NCBI GenBank assembly: GCA_016868355.1
Contig: VGHB01000003.1
Span: 160,932-224,931, forward strand
Direction of reading: 5' to 3'
Length of the DNA stretch: 64,000 nt
From: Betaproteobacteria bacterium
Lineage (GTDB): Bacteria > Pseudomonadota > Gammaproteobacteria > Burkholderiales > Burkholderiaceae_C
In this document: piece by piece, positions 49,700 through 58,314 of the stretch
Numbering within the stretch: the stretch's first letter is position 1
Layout of the letters: every line of letters starts with the position of its first letter
Program-made: the position numbers and the translations under genes
The notes under the pieces: model-generated
The model's input: the letters and a program-made list of their open reading frames with translations, nothing else
What the model was told of the DNA's origin: nothing
The model's database searches: none

Positions 49700-50881
49700 T
49701 TAGTTGCTGAAGGCCGCGATGCCGGTGATGGCGCGCCCCAAGATCAGAGCGTGCACATCGTGCGTGCCCTCGTAGGTGTTGACCACCTCGAGGTTCACCA
49801 GGTGGCGCGCCACGCCGTACTCGTCGCTGATACCGTTGCCCCCCATCATGTCGCGGGCGGCGCGGGCGATGTCCAGGGCTTTGCCGCAGGAATTGCGCTT
49901 GAGGATGGACGTGGCTTCCACCGACGCTTGCCCGGCGTCCTTCAAACGCCCCAGTTGCACGCAGCCCAGCAGGCCCAGGCTGATCTCGCTGCACATGTCG
50001 GCCAGCTTCTTTTGGATCAGCTGATTGGCCGCCAGAGGGCGCCCGAACTGTTGACGGTCCATCACATATTGGCGGGCGCGGGTGTAGCAGTCTTCTGCTG
50101 CACCCAAGGTACCCCAAGCGATGCCGTAGCGCGCGCTGTTCAGGCAGGTAAAGGGCCCTTTGAGGCCCCGCACCTCCGGAAAGGCGTTTTCTTGCGGGCA
50201 GAACACCTCGTCCATGACGATTTCGCCGGTCACCGAGGTGCGCAAGCCCACCTTGCCACTGACCTTGGGTGCGCTCAGGCCTTTCCAGCCCTTTTCCAAG
50301 ATGAAGCCGCGAATCTGGCCGCCATCGTCTTTGGCCCAGACCACGAAGACATCCGCGATCGGGCTGTTGGTGATCCACATCTTGGAGCCGCTGAGCAAGT
50401 AGCCGCCGTCGACCTTTCGGGCGCGGGTGATCATGCTGCCCGGGTCGCTGCCGTGGTCGGGTTCGGTCAGGCCGAAGCAGCCGATCCACTCGCCGCGCGC
50501 GAGTTTGGGCAGGTACTTCTGCTTTTGTGCTTCGGTGCCGAAGTCTTGGATGGGTACCATCACCAGGGAAGACTGCACGCTCATCATGGAGCGGTAGCCC
50601 GAATCCACCCGCTCTACCTCGCGCGCCACCAGCCCATAGCACACATAGTTCAGCCCGGCCCCGCCGTAAGCCTCTGAAATGGTGGGCCCCAGCAGGCCAA
50701 GATCGCCCATCTCGCGAAAGATGGAGATATCGGTTTGTTCATGTCGAAACGACAATTGCGCGCGCGGCAGCAACCGCTCTTGGCAATAGGCGTGTGCGGC
50801 ATCACGCACCTGGCGCTCATCGTCGGTGAATAAAACGTCCAGGTTCAGCGGGTCGGACCAGGAGAATCGGGCGTGTGGCAT
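49700..50881 (-). CDS. gcdH: Glutaryl-CoA dehydrogenase-like acyl-CoA dehydrogenase
   Basis: This 393-residue flavoenzyme matches GcdH closely: [99 protein letters not shown], and the catalytic Glu region [20 protein letters not shown]. GcdH oxidises and decarboxylates glutaryl-CoA to crotonyl-CoA. It is the last gene of the minus-strand set iclR, CoA ligase, maoC, gcdH. I chose ATG 50881. Confidence 0.9.
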   Translation of the reverse strand: MPHARFSWSDPLNLDVLFTDDERQVRDAAHAYCQERLLPRAQLSFRHEQTDISIFREMGDLGLLGPTISEAYGGAGLNYVCYGLVAREVERVDSGYRSMMSVQSSLVMVPIQDFGTEAQKQKYLPKLARGEWIGCFGLTEPDHGSDPGSMITRARKVDGGYLLSGSKMWITNSPIADVFVVWAKDDGGQIRGFILEKGWKGLSAPKVSGKVGLRTSVTGEIVMDEVFCPQENAFPEVRGLKGPFTCLNSARYGIAWGTLGAAEDCYTRARQYVMDRQQFGRPLAANQLIQKKLADMCSEISLGLLGCVQLGRLKDAGQASVEATSILKRNSCGKALDIARAARDMMGGNGISDEYGVARHLVNLEVVNTYEGTHDVHALILGRAITGIAAFSN

Positions 50882-50939
50882 GAAGACCTCGTGATTTACA
50901 AACTGCCCTATCCTAGTTCGAGATGGCCAGCACCGCAGT

Positions 50940-51389
50940 TCAAAGGTAATGTCGGGACACAGACTCTGCGACGCAAACGGGCTTGACCTGCCCTTCACGC
51001 TCTACCACGATCTCAGAGGTCAGTTGAACGCCGCCTTCAATCGCGTCGCAGGCGTTTAACTTTAAGTGCGCCCGCAGCCTGCTGCCTACTGGAACCGGGG
51101 CAGGGAATCGCACCCGATTCAAGCCGTAGTTCACGCTCATGCGCACGCCATCGATCGCCCAGATCTGCTGCAGAAACATCGGCAGGAGCGACAGCGTCAG
51201 ATAGCCGTGCGCCACGGTGGACCCGAAGGGCCCTTGCGAGGCCCGAACCTCATCGACATGAATCCATTGTTCGTCTAGGGTCACCTGGGCGAATTGGTTG
51301 ACCCGCGCTTGGTCCACGCCAAACCAAGCGCTGCTTCCCAACTCCTGGCCCACCAGGCTTGGTAGATCCGCCACTGCTATTGTTCGCAC
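50940..51389 (-). CDS. MaoC-family enoyl-CoA hydratase
   Basis: This 149-residue hotdog-fold protein has the MaoC signature [38 protein letters not shown], with the Asp/His hydratase pair, and [18 protein letters not shown]. It would hydrate an enoyl-CoA such as crotonyl-CoA to an (R)-3-hydroxyacyl-CoA. The start is GTG at 51389, with an aggag site ten bases upstream. It lies 17 bp after the CoA ligase and 58 bp before gcdH. Confidence 0.88.
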   Translation of the reverse strand: MRTIAVADLPSLVGQELGSSAWFGVDQARVNQFAQVTLDEQWIHVDEVRASQGPFGSTVAHGYLTLSLLPMFLQQIWAIDGVRMSVNYGLNRVRFPAPVPVGSRLRAHLKLNACDAIEGGVQLTSEIVVEREGQVKPVCVAESVSRHYL

Positions 51390-51406
51390 TTCGGTCAATC
51401 TCCTGT

Positions 51407-52975
51407 TCACGGCACCGTAATCGTCCAGCGGTCCTGCAACTCTCGCTTGAGTACCTTGCCGATGGCGCTGCGAGGCAACTCGTCCACGAAAACCAGGGCG
51501 GCCAGGCGCTGCAGCTTGCCACAGCGGGTGTTGAACCACTCCAACAAAGTACGTTCGTCCACGACCGCTCCGCCGGACGGTTGCCGCACCACCCAAGCCA
51601 CCGGCGTTTCACCCCAACGGGCTGAGGGCACGCCCACCACCGCAGCATCGGCCACAGCCGGGTGTTGGCGCAGCAGGGCTTCGAGGTCGCTGGGGTAGAC
51701 ATTGAAGCCGCCGCTGATGAGCATGTCCTTGCGACGGTCGATCAAGATGAGGAAGCCGTCTTCATCAAAGCGGCCCACATCGCCGGTGCGGATGTAGGCG
51801 CGGCCTTGGTCGTCGTGCCACAGGGCTTGGGCAGTGAGGTCGGGGCGGCCGTGGTAGCCGCTCATCATGCCGGGTGACCGGCCCACCACCTCGCCGGTGA
51901 TCTGCGCCGTTTTCGCATTGGGCCCCTGCCCGTTCCAGGGCCCGGGCAACTCAAGCCCCGACTCATCAATCAGGCGAATGTCATGCCCCACCGCCGGTGT
52001 CCCCACGGTGTGCAGCTTGTTGGGGTGGCGGTGCGCTTCAAGTATGCAAGCGCCGCCGCCTTCGGTCGTGCCATACACCTCCACCAGGCCGCCGGGCCAG
52101 CGGCGCAGCACCTCGGCCTTGAGGGCAGCTGAAAACGGTGCGCTGGTGCAGAACTTCATCTCAAATGAAGACAGGTCGGTGCGGTCAAAGTCGGCGTGCG
52201 CGAGCAGCCGCGTGTACTGCACCGGCACCAACATGGTGTGGGTGATGCGTTCGCGCTGCGCGGTGGCCAGCCAGCTTGCCGCATCAAAGCGCTGCATGAG
52301 GTGCACGCAACCGCCCATACCCAGGGTGGGGGCAAAGGCCACCAACGTGGTGTTGGAGTAAAGCGGGGTAGACAGCAGCGTACGGCTGTGCGGCCCGTAG
52401 CCGTAGGCCATGCCACGCCGCACATGCGCCCAGCGCATGCCGTGGGACTGCACGATGCCCTTGGGCAGGCCTGTGGTGCCCGATGAATAGATGATGTTGA
52501 AGGCATCCTCGGCCTGTGCGCCCCAGGGCTGGGGCGGGCCCCAGCGGCCTTCAAGGGCAGGCAGGGCTTCAAGGCCGATCACGCCGCCGCAGTAGCCAGC
52601 CGCGCGGGCCAGTGTCTGTCCCGCATCATCGGCCCACAGCAGCACCGCACCACTGTCGCGCAGCATGGCCCCCCAAGCCGCAGCCTCCAGGGTGCCGGGC
52701 AGGGGCACCGCCACGGCGCCGGCGCGCAACACGCCCACGAACACCGCTGCTATCGCCGCGTTGTTGGCCGCGCACAGGGCTACCGCGTGGCCAGGCTCAA
52801 GCCCACGCTGCTCAAGCTCAGACGCCACCGCGTCGGCTACATCGTTCAGGCGCGCATAGGTCCAATGGGTGTGGTCGTCCACCAGGGCCAACGCCTGCGG
52901 GCGAGCCTGGCCGTGCGCGCGCACCAGGTCGCTCAGGCTGCAAAAGGGGGAATCAGGGCCCAGGGGCAGCACCAT
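51407..52975 (-). CDS. AMP-forming acyl-CoA synthetase
   Basis: This 522-residue ANL-superfamily ligase has the P-loop FNIIYSSGTTGLPKG near residue 165, EVYGTTEGGG near 310, YIRTGDVGRFDEDGF and the hinge DRRKDMLISGGFNVYPSDLE near 415-435, and the C-terminal adenylation Lys in PRSAIGKVLKREL. With GcdH and MaoC downstream it probably activates a carboxylic acid (a dicarboxylate or aryl acid) for beta-oxidation-like steps. ATG 52975 overlaps the end of iclR by 23 bp. Confidence 0.88.
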   Translation of the reverse strand: MVLPLGPDSPFCSLSDLVRAHGQARPQALALVDDHTHWTYARLNDVADAVASELEQRGLEPGHAVALCAANNAAIAAVFVGVLRAGAVAVPLPGTLEAAAWGAMLRDSGAVLLWADDAGQTLARAAGYCGGVIGLEALPALEGRWGPPQPWGAQAEDAFNIIYSSGTTGLPKGIVQSHGMRWAHVRRGMAYGYGPHSRTLLSTPLYSNTTLVAFAPTLGMGGCVHLMQRFDAASWLATAQRERITHTMLVPVQYTRLLAHADFDRTDLSSFEMKFCTSAPFSAALKAEVLRRWPGGLVEVYGTTEGGGACILEAHRHPNKLHTVGTPAVGHDIRLIDESGLELPGPWNGQGPNAKTAQITGEVVGRSPGMMSGYHGRPDLTAQALWHDDQGRAYIRTGDVGRFDEDGFLILIDRRKDMLISGGFNVYPSDLEALLRQHPAVADAAVVGVPSARWGETPVAWVVRQPSGGAVVDERTLLEWFNTRCGKLQRLAALVFVDELPRSAIGKVLKRELQDRWTITVP

Positions 52976-53849
52976 TCCAGCCCAATCGGCTCGACACCTC
53001 ACAAGCGGCGTCGCGCAATGCCTGTGCGCTTGGGCTGGACCACTCGACCGGCAGTTGTTCCTCACGGTCCAGCAAGGTGATCACCACGGCCGGGCCGCCC
53101 AGGTGGTCCAAGCAGGGCGCGCTGAAGGCGTTCACTCCGGGTATGGGCCGCCCCTTGGACCGAACCACCCCGTGCAGCCGCACGTCTTTTCGGGCCGCTT
53201 CTACGAGGGCCTGCTCGTCCGGGCCCGGCTTCACGGCCCGGCCCGGCGGGTCGCCCACCGCCCCGGAGGCAGCGGCCAGCGCCAGGCGCAGCCGGTCCGG
53301 GGTGAGGCTGGAGGCGAAGGCGCGGCCTGTGGCCGTGTGCATCAGGCTCATCACAGTGCCAGCCCGCATCGAAATCAGCAGGGGCTGGCGCGCCTCGATC
53401 AGGCGCACCACCGTAGGCCCGAAGTTACCCCACACCGCCACCGCCACCGCATGACCGGTCTGCTGGGCCAAGCGTTCGGCCCGGTCTTCAGCGGTGCGCA
53501 CGGCATCTTGCTGGTGCAGGGCCGTCAGGCCCATTTGCAGGGCTGCAGGGCCCAGGGCGTAGCGGCCGCTGTGTCGGTCTTGCTCGACCAGACCCAAGCG
53601 CCCGAAGCTCACCAAATGGGGGTGGGCGCGGGCGGCGGTCATGCCGGCCGCTTGGGCCAGGTCCTTCAGGCCCATGGGGCCGGTGTGGACGGATAGGGCC
53701 AGCAACAAGCGGCCGCCAACCTCCACCGACTGCACGGCACGCTGGCCCGGCTCGGCAGCGGAAGCGGGCCCTTGGACCGGTGTACGCGGTGTCGGCTGTG
53801 CGGGCCGGCGCTTGGGCCTTCGGGGCTTCTGGGCGTGTGTGGCGGGCAT
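52953..53849 (-). CDS. IclR-family transcriptional regulator
   Basis: This 298-residue regulator has a helix-turn-helix region (VQSVEVGGRLLLALSVHTGPMGLKDLAQAAGMTAARAHPHLVSFGRLGLVEQDRHSGRYALG) and the IclR effector domain (GFAVAVAVWGNFGPTVV-type segment; PGVNAFSAPCLDHLGGPAVVITLL). The N-terminal extension is Arg/Pro-rich. I chose ATG 53849; Met at 53879 is an alternative. It is divergent from the MBL gene, and repeated GCAAA/TTTGC sites lie between, so it probably controls both arms of the cluster. Confidence 0.9.
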   Translation of the reverse strand: MPATHAQKPRRPKRRPAQPTPRTPVQGPASAAEPGQRAVQSVEVGGRLLLALSVHTGPMGLKDLAQAAGMTAARAHPHLVSFGRLGLVEQDRHSGRYALGPAALQMGLTALHQQDAVRTAEDRAERLAQQTGHAVAVAVWGNFGPTVVRLIEARQPLLISMRAGTVMSLMHTATGRAFASSLTPDRLRLALAAASGAVGDPPGRAVKPGPDEQALVEAARKDVRLHGVVRSKGRPIPGVNAFSAPCLDHLGGPAVVITLLDREEQLPVEWSSPSAQALRDAACEVSSRLGWNGAAPGP

Positions 53850-53858
53850 ATATACATA

Positions 53859-53938
53859 GTTTGCACCAAGCAAACGCATTTGCCAATATGGAATTCTGCC
53901 CGTATCATCGTGCAAGCAAATGGATTTGCTCCTTGCAA
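53859..53938. promoter_or_regulatory. Cluster of GCAAA/TTTGC inverted repeats (likely IclR operators)
   Basis: Three inverted repeats lie in 80 bp between the divergent genes. GTTTGC-N5-GCAAAC is at 53859-53875. GCAAA-N4-TTTGC (53870-53883) shares a half with the first. AGCAAAT-GG-ATTTGCT, with 7-bp arms, is at 53915-53930, and a further cttgcaaac follows to 53940. IclR-family proteins bind such short inverted repeats in intergenic regions. The spacing places sites near both start codons. Confidence 0.6.
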
Positions 53939-53970
53939 ACCATCGAGCATCGCACGACTGTGGGAACCAC

Positions 53971-54936
53971 ATGAGCACCAAACACTTCGCTTCCCAGGCT
54001 GATCTTGAAGAGAAGAAAGTCAGCTTCACCCAAATCTCCGAACACGCCTGGGCCTACACCGCCGAAGGCGACCCCAACACCGGCATCATCATTGGAGATG
54101 ACGCGGTTTTGGTAGCCGACACCCAGGCCACCCCGGCCATGGCTGCCGATGTGATCCGCCGCATTCGCGAAGTCACCGACAAACCCATCCGCTATGTGGT
54201 GCTCACCCATTACCACGCGGTGCGGGTCTTGGGGGCCAGTGCCTACAAGGCCGAGGGCTGCCAGCAGGTGATTGCCAGCCAAGACACTTACGACCTCATC
54301 ATGGAGCGGGGCGAGCAAGACAAGGCCAGTGAAATCGGCCGCTTTCCGCGTTTGTTTCGCGACGTGGAGACGGTGCCGGCGGGCTTGACCTGGCCCACCC
54401 TGACCTTCAGCGGCAAGATGACGCTGTGGCTCGGAAAGCTGGAAGTGCAGTTGCTGCAACTGGGCCGCGGCCACACCAAGGGCGATACGGTGGTGTGGCT
54501 GCCCGCAGAGCGCGCCATGCTTTCAGGTGATCTTGTGGAGTTCGACGCCACGCCCTATGCGGGCGATGCCTACTTTCAGGATTGGCCCCAAACCCTGCAC
54601 AACATTGCCGTTCTGGAGCCCTGCGCCCTGGTGCCCGGCCGCGGCCCGGCCTTGGTGGGGCCAGACTTGGTGGAAAAGGGCTTGCAGGTCACGCGTGAAT
54701 TCGTAAGCGATCTGTATGCCAGTGTGAAGGAAGGGGCTGCCGCGGGCCGCGACCTCCAGGCGGTCTATCGCGCCACTTATGAACGCCTGAAGCCCAAGTA
54801 CGGTAACTGGGTCATCTTTGACCATTGCATGCCCTTCGATGTGACCCGCGCCTACGACGAAGCCACGGCGCATCCGCACCCGCGCATCTGGACCGCCGAG
54901 CGCGACCGTCAGATGTGGAAAACCCTGGAAGGCTGA
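53971..54936 (+). CDS. MBL-fold metallo-hydrolase with altered metal motif
   Basis: This 321-residue metallo-beta-lactamase-fold protein has TGIIIGDDAVLVADTQATPAMA, GRGHTKGDTVVWLP (third metal His), SGDLVEFDATPY (bridging Asp) and IFDHCMPFDVTRAYDEA. The usual THxHxDH motif reads THYHAVRVLG, so the Asp and last His are Val and Arg. From memory the same altered motif occurs in related Burkholderiales proteins, so it is probably a family trait. I chose ATG 53971 (MSTKHFASQ). It leads the plus-strand arm of the cluster. Confidence 0.85.
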   Translation: MSTKHFASQADLEEKKVSFTQISEHAWAYTAEGDPNTGIIIGDDAVLVADTQATPAMAADVIRRIREVTDKPIRYVVLTHYHAVRVLGASAYKAEGCQQVIASQDTYDLIMERGEQDKASEIGRFPRLFRDVETVPAGLTWPTLTFSGKMTLWLGKLEVQLLQLGRGHTKGDTVVWLPAERAMLSGDLVEFDATPYAGDAYFQDWPQTLHNIAVLEPCALVPGRGPALVGPDLVEKGLQVTREFVSDLYASVKEGAAAGRDLQAVYRATYERLKPKYGNWVIFDHCMPFDVTRAYDEATAHPHPRIWTAERDRQMWKTLEG

Positions 54937-54967
54937 GGCGATTTACAGCCGGTGGCGGGGGGTCTTC

Positions 54968-56674
54968 ATGAACAGTGCATTTGACTATCCAAGGTTCGAG
55001 TTCCGGCGCCCGCCGGAGATGGGCGCATCGGATGCGGGCCGGTACCCCCATCCCCTGATCATCGTGGGCGCCGGCCCTGTGGGCATGGCCGCCGCACTCG
55101 ATGCGCGTGCGCACGGTCTGCCGGCCGTCATCTTGGACGACGACCACACCGTCTCGGTGGGTTCGCGCGGCCTGTGTTACGCCAAGCGCACCCTGGATAT
55201 CCTCGATCGCCTGGGGGTGGGTGAGGCGGTGGTGTCCCGGGGCGTCACCTGGAACGTGGGACGCACCTTTTTGGGTGAACGCGAAGTCTTCAACTTCGAG
55301 CTCTTGCCCGAGCCCGACCATCACCGCCCCGGCATGGTGAACCTGCAGCAGTACCACCTGGAGTTCTTTCAGGTGCAGGCCTGTCAGGCCGCGGGCGTGG
55401 ACATCCGCTGGCAGCACAAGGTGGTGGCGGTCAGGCCCGATGAAACCGGCGCCACTTTGGATGTGGAGACCCCCGAAGGAACCTACAGCCTGCGCGCCGA
55501 TTGGTTGGTGGTGTGCGATGGTGCGCGCAGCCCCATTCGCCGCATGCTGGGCCTGGACATGGAGGGACAGGTCTTCAAGGACCGATTTCTCATCGCTGAT
55601 GTGGTGATGAAGGCCCCCTTTCCGGCGGAGCGGTGGTTCTGGTTCGACCCACCTTTCCACCCGAAGCAGAGCGTGCTGTTGCATCGCGAGGCCGATGATG
55701 TGTGGCGCATCGACTTCCAGCTTGGGTGGGATGCCGACCCGGAGGAAGAGAAGAAGCCCGAAAAGGTGCTGCCGCGCATCCAGGCCATGCTGGGCCCCAA
55801 GCTCAGCTTCGACTTGGAGTGGGTGAGCGTCTATACCTTTCAATGCCGGCGCATGGCCCGTTTTGACCACGGCCGTGTGCTGTTTGCCGGCGATGCGGCC
55901 CATCAGGTCTCACCCTTTGGCGCGCGCGGCGCGAACTCAGGCATTCAAGACGCCGACAACCTGATGTGGAAGCTGGCCTATGTGATCAAAGGATGGGCAC
56001 CGCCTACCCTGCTCATCAGCTATGGCACCGAGCGTGGCGAAGCGGCCGATGAAAATATCTTGAATTCGACCCGCTCCACCGACTTCATCACGCCCAAAGA
56101 CCGCACCAGCCGTGCCTTTCGCGACGCAGCCTTGCAGCTGGCGCGTGACCATGCATTCGCCCGCAAGCTGGTGAACTCGGGACGCTTGTCGGTTCCTACG
56201 CACCACGCGAATTCCCCACTGAATACGCCGGCTGGTCAGGCCTTTGGGGGTTGGATGCGCCCAGGCGCTCCGCTGGACGACGCACCCGTTACGCACGTGG
56301 GCCAGCCCAGTTGGTTGCTGCAACATCTGGGCGGGCGGTTTCAGGCCCTGCTGTTTGTCGACGATGCGGGCTCCACCCAAACCCAAGATGCCCTGTGCGC
56401 TCTGCAAGCGGTTCCATTGCCTGTGCCAGCAGCGCCGGCGCTGCAGGCTGTGCTGCTGAGCGCCGCACCCGTGGCCGAGCCGCTTGCGGCGCGGCTTGAG
56501 GCGACATTCGGCGCCCTGGTGTTGCACGACCTCAAGGGCTTGGCCCGGCGGCGCTGCGATGGTGCTGCGGGCACCACGCTGCTGCTGCGCCCCGATCAAC
56601 TCATTGCCGCACGTTGGCCACAGCCCGAGCCCAGCGCCATTGGGCAGGCCTACGCGCGGGCCACCGGTCACTGA
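54968..56674 (+). CDS. FAD-dependent aromatic-ring monooxygenase (class A)
   Basis: This 568-residue flavoprotein hydroxylase has the dinucleotide fold IIVGAGPVGMAAALDARAHG near residue 31, the DG motif VVCDGARSPIRRMLGLD near 180, and the GD motif VLFAGDAAHQVSPFGARGANSGIQDADNLMWKLA near 305. A thioredoxin-like C-terminal domain follows, as in phenol and MhpA-type hydroxylases. It probably hydroxylates a phenolic acid with NAD(P)H and O2. It lies between the MBL gene and the DUF2783 gene, both in the same direction. Confidence 0.9.
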   Translation: MNSAFDYPRFEFRRPPEMGASDAGRYPHPLIIVGAGPVGMAAALDARAHGLPAVILDDDHTVSVGSRGLCYAKRTLDILDRLGVGEAVVSRGVTWNVGRTFLGEREVFNFELLPEPDHHRPGMVNLQQYHLEFFQVQACQAAGVDIRWQHKVVAVRPDETGATLDVETPEGTYSLRADWLVVCDGARSPIRRMLGLDMEGQVFKDRFLIADVVMKAPFPAERWFWFDPPFHPKQSVLLHREADDVWRIDFQLGWDADPEEEKKPEKVLPRIQAMLGPKLSFDLEWVSVYTFQCRRMARFDHGRVLFAGDAAHQVSPFGARGANSGIQDADNLMWKLAYVIKGWAPPTLLISYGTERGEAADENILNSTRSTDFITPKDRTSRAFRDAALQLARDHAFARKLVNSGRLSVPTHHANSPLNTPAGQAFGGWMRPGAPLDDAPVTHVGQPSWLLQHLGGRFQALLFVDDAGSTQTQDALCALQAVPLPVPAAPALQAVLLSAAPVAEPLAARLEATFGALVLHDLKGLARRRCDGAAGTTLLLRPDQLIAARWPQPEPSAIGQAYARATGH

Positions 56675-56675
56675 C

Positions 56676-56921
56676 ATGAACGCCCTGAACCTCAACGCCA
56701 ATTTCCATGCCGCTGGTCGTCGCGACCTTCGAGACTACAGCCCCGGTGATGATTTCTACCAAGCCCTGATCGATACCCACCGCGGGCTCAGCGATCAAGA
56801 GAGCCTGGACCTGAACGCCCGGCTGATCCTTTTGTTGAGCAACCACATTGGCGACCTTGAGGTGCTGCGTCAAGCCCTGCAGATCGCCCGTGAAGCGGGC
56901 GGCAAGCCCGCTGCGGCTTGA
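56676..56921 (+). CDS. DUF2783 domain protein
   Basis: This 81-residue protein matches DUF2783: DDFYQALIDTHRGLSDQESLDLNARLILLLSNHIGDLEVLRQALQIARE. It starts one base after the monooxygenase stop, so the two are very tightly linked. The family is small and uncharacterised; its place suggests an accessory or subunit role for the monooxygenase, which is inference. Confidence 0.8.
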   Translation: MNALNLNANFHAAGRRDLRDYSPGDDFYQALIDTHRGLSDQESLDLNARLILLLSNHIGDLEVLRQALQIAREAGGKPAAA

Positions 56922-56955
56922 GGGGCTGCGCACCGCCTGATGACGGAACGAAGCG

Positions 56956-58281
56956 ATGAACACCCTCAACGAAACCCACGACCCCTGCTTGCGCAGTTGG
57001 GTCTCGTCGGCGCAGGACGAGCGCAGCGATTTCCCGATCCAAAACCTGCCTTATGCGGTTTTCCGTCCGCGCACCAGCGGGCAAGCGTGGCGAGGGGGCG
57101 TGGCCATCGGCGACGAGGTTCTCGACTTGGCGGCGTTGGCGCACGCCCAGCTGATTCAAGCCAGCGACCCCCTGGCGCCAGCGGCGCTGAACGCTGCCGC
57201 GCAGGAGACCCTGAACGAGTTCATGGCCCTGGGTCCTGCTCACTGGGGCGCGCTGCGCCGCGCCTTGTCGCGTCTGCTGCGCTGGGGTGCGGCCGAGAAA
57301 GACGCCCTGCAGCAGTGCCTGGTGCCACAGGCCCAGGTCGAGTACCGAGTGCCGGCCCGCGTGGGTGACTACACCGACTTCTACACCTCGGTTCACCACG
57401 CCACCAACGTCGGGCGGCTGTTCCGGCCTGACAGCCCTCTGCCGCCCAATTACAAGTGGATGCCCATCGGATATCACGGTCGGGTCTCCAGCCTGCTCAT
57501 TTCGGAAACCGAGGTTCGTCGTCCTCGGGGGCAGCTGATGCCGCCGGGCGCGCCGGGGCCCACCCTGGCGGCGTGCAAGCGCCTGGACTATGAGCTGGAG
57601 CTGGGTGTCTTCATCGGCCCAGGCAATGAATTGGGGCAAGCCATCAACCTTGATGAGGCTGAAGCCCATGTGTTCGGCTTATGCCTGCTCAACGACTGGA
57701 GCGCGCGCGACATCCAAGTCTGGGAGTACCAGCCGCTGGGACCCTTCTTGTCCAAGAACTTCGCCACCAGCTTGTCGCCCTGGGTGGTCACGATGGAAGC
57801 CTTGGCGCCCTACCGGCTGCCGTTCACCCGCCCAAGTCAAGACCCTCAGCCTCTGCCCTATCTGGACAGCCCCACCCACCGCACTCAGGGGTCGATCGAC
57901 ATCCAATTGGAGGTTCGATTACAGACGCTGGCGATGCGGCAGGCCGGCCAACCTGCTGCGCCGATGAGCCAGTCCAACTACCGACATGCCTACTGGACCT
58001 TGGCTCAGATGGTGACCCACCATGCGGCGAGCGGTTGCAATCTGCAGCCTGGCGACTTGCTGGGAACGGGCACGCAGTCAGGCCCTGAACCCGGTGAGGG
58101 CGGTGCGCTGATCGAGCTGACCCTCGGGGGCCAGCAGCCGCTGAGCCTGCCTTGCGGCGAGCGGCGCACCTTCTTGGAAGATGGCGATACCGTGGCTTTG
58201 AGGGCCTGGTGCGAAAGGCCAGGTGCCGCGCGGCTCGGGTTTGGCGTGTGCGAGGGCCAGGTGCTGCCGGCATCCCCGTAA
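56956..58281 (+). CDS. fahA: Fumarylacetoacetase
   Basis: This 441-residue FAH splits fumarylacetoacetate to fumarate and acetoacetate, the last step of homogentisate (Phe/Tyr) breakdown. Signatures are DFYTSVHHATNVGRLFRP near residue 140, PIGYHGRVSSLL, LDYELELGVFIGPGNELG, NDWSARDIQVWEYQPLGPFLSKNFATSLSPWVV and GTGTQSGPEPGEGGALIELT. It closes the plus-strand arm. No homogentisate dioxygenase is in the window, and the isomerase gene at 29933 is broken. Confidence 0.94.
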   Translation: MNTLNETHDPCLRSWVSSAQDERSDFPIQNLPYAVFRPRTSGQAWRGGVAIGDEVLDLAALAHAQLIQASDPLAPAALNAAAQETLNEFMALGPAHWGALRRALSRLLRWGAAEKDALQQCLVPQAQVEYRVPARVGDYTDFYTSVHHATNVGRLFRPDSPLPPNYKWMPIGYHGRVSSLLISETEVRRPRGQLMPPGAPGPTLAACKRLDYELELGVFIGPGNELGQAINLDEAEAHVFGLCLLNDWSARDIQVWEYQPLGPFLSKNFATSLSPWVVTMEALAPYRLPFTRPSQDPQPLPYLDSPTHRTQGSIDIQLEVRLQTLAMRQAGQPAAPMSQSNYRHAYWTLAQMVTHHAASGCNLQPGDLLGTGTQSGPEPGEGGALIELTLGGQQPLSLPCGERRTFLEDGDTVALRAWCERPGAARLGFGVCEGQVLPASP

Positions 58282-58314
58282 ACTGCTGACCATGGTGCCG
58301 ATCCCTGCGCGTTC

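Noticed and set aside
49452..50642. Minus-strand frame of 396 codons overlapping gcdH in another frame
   Set aside because: Same-strand shadow of the dehydrogenase, Arg/Gly/Pro-rich without any domain.
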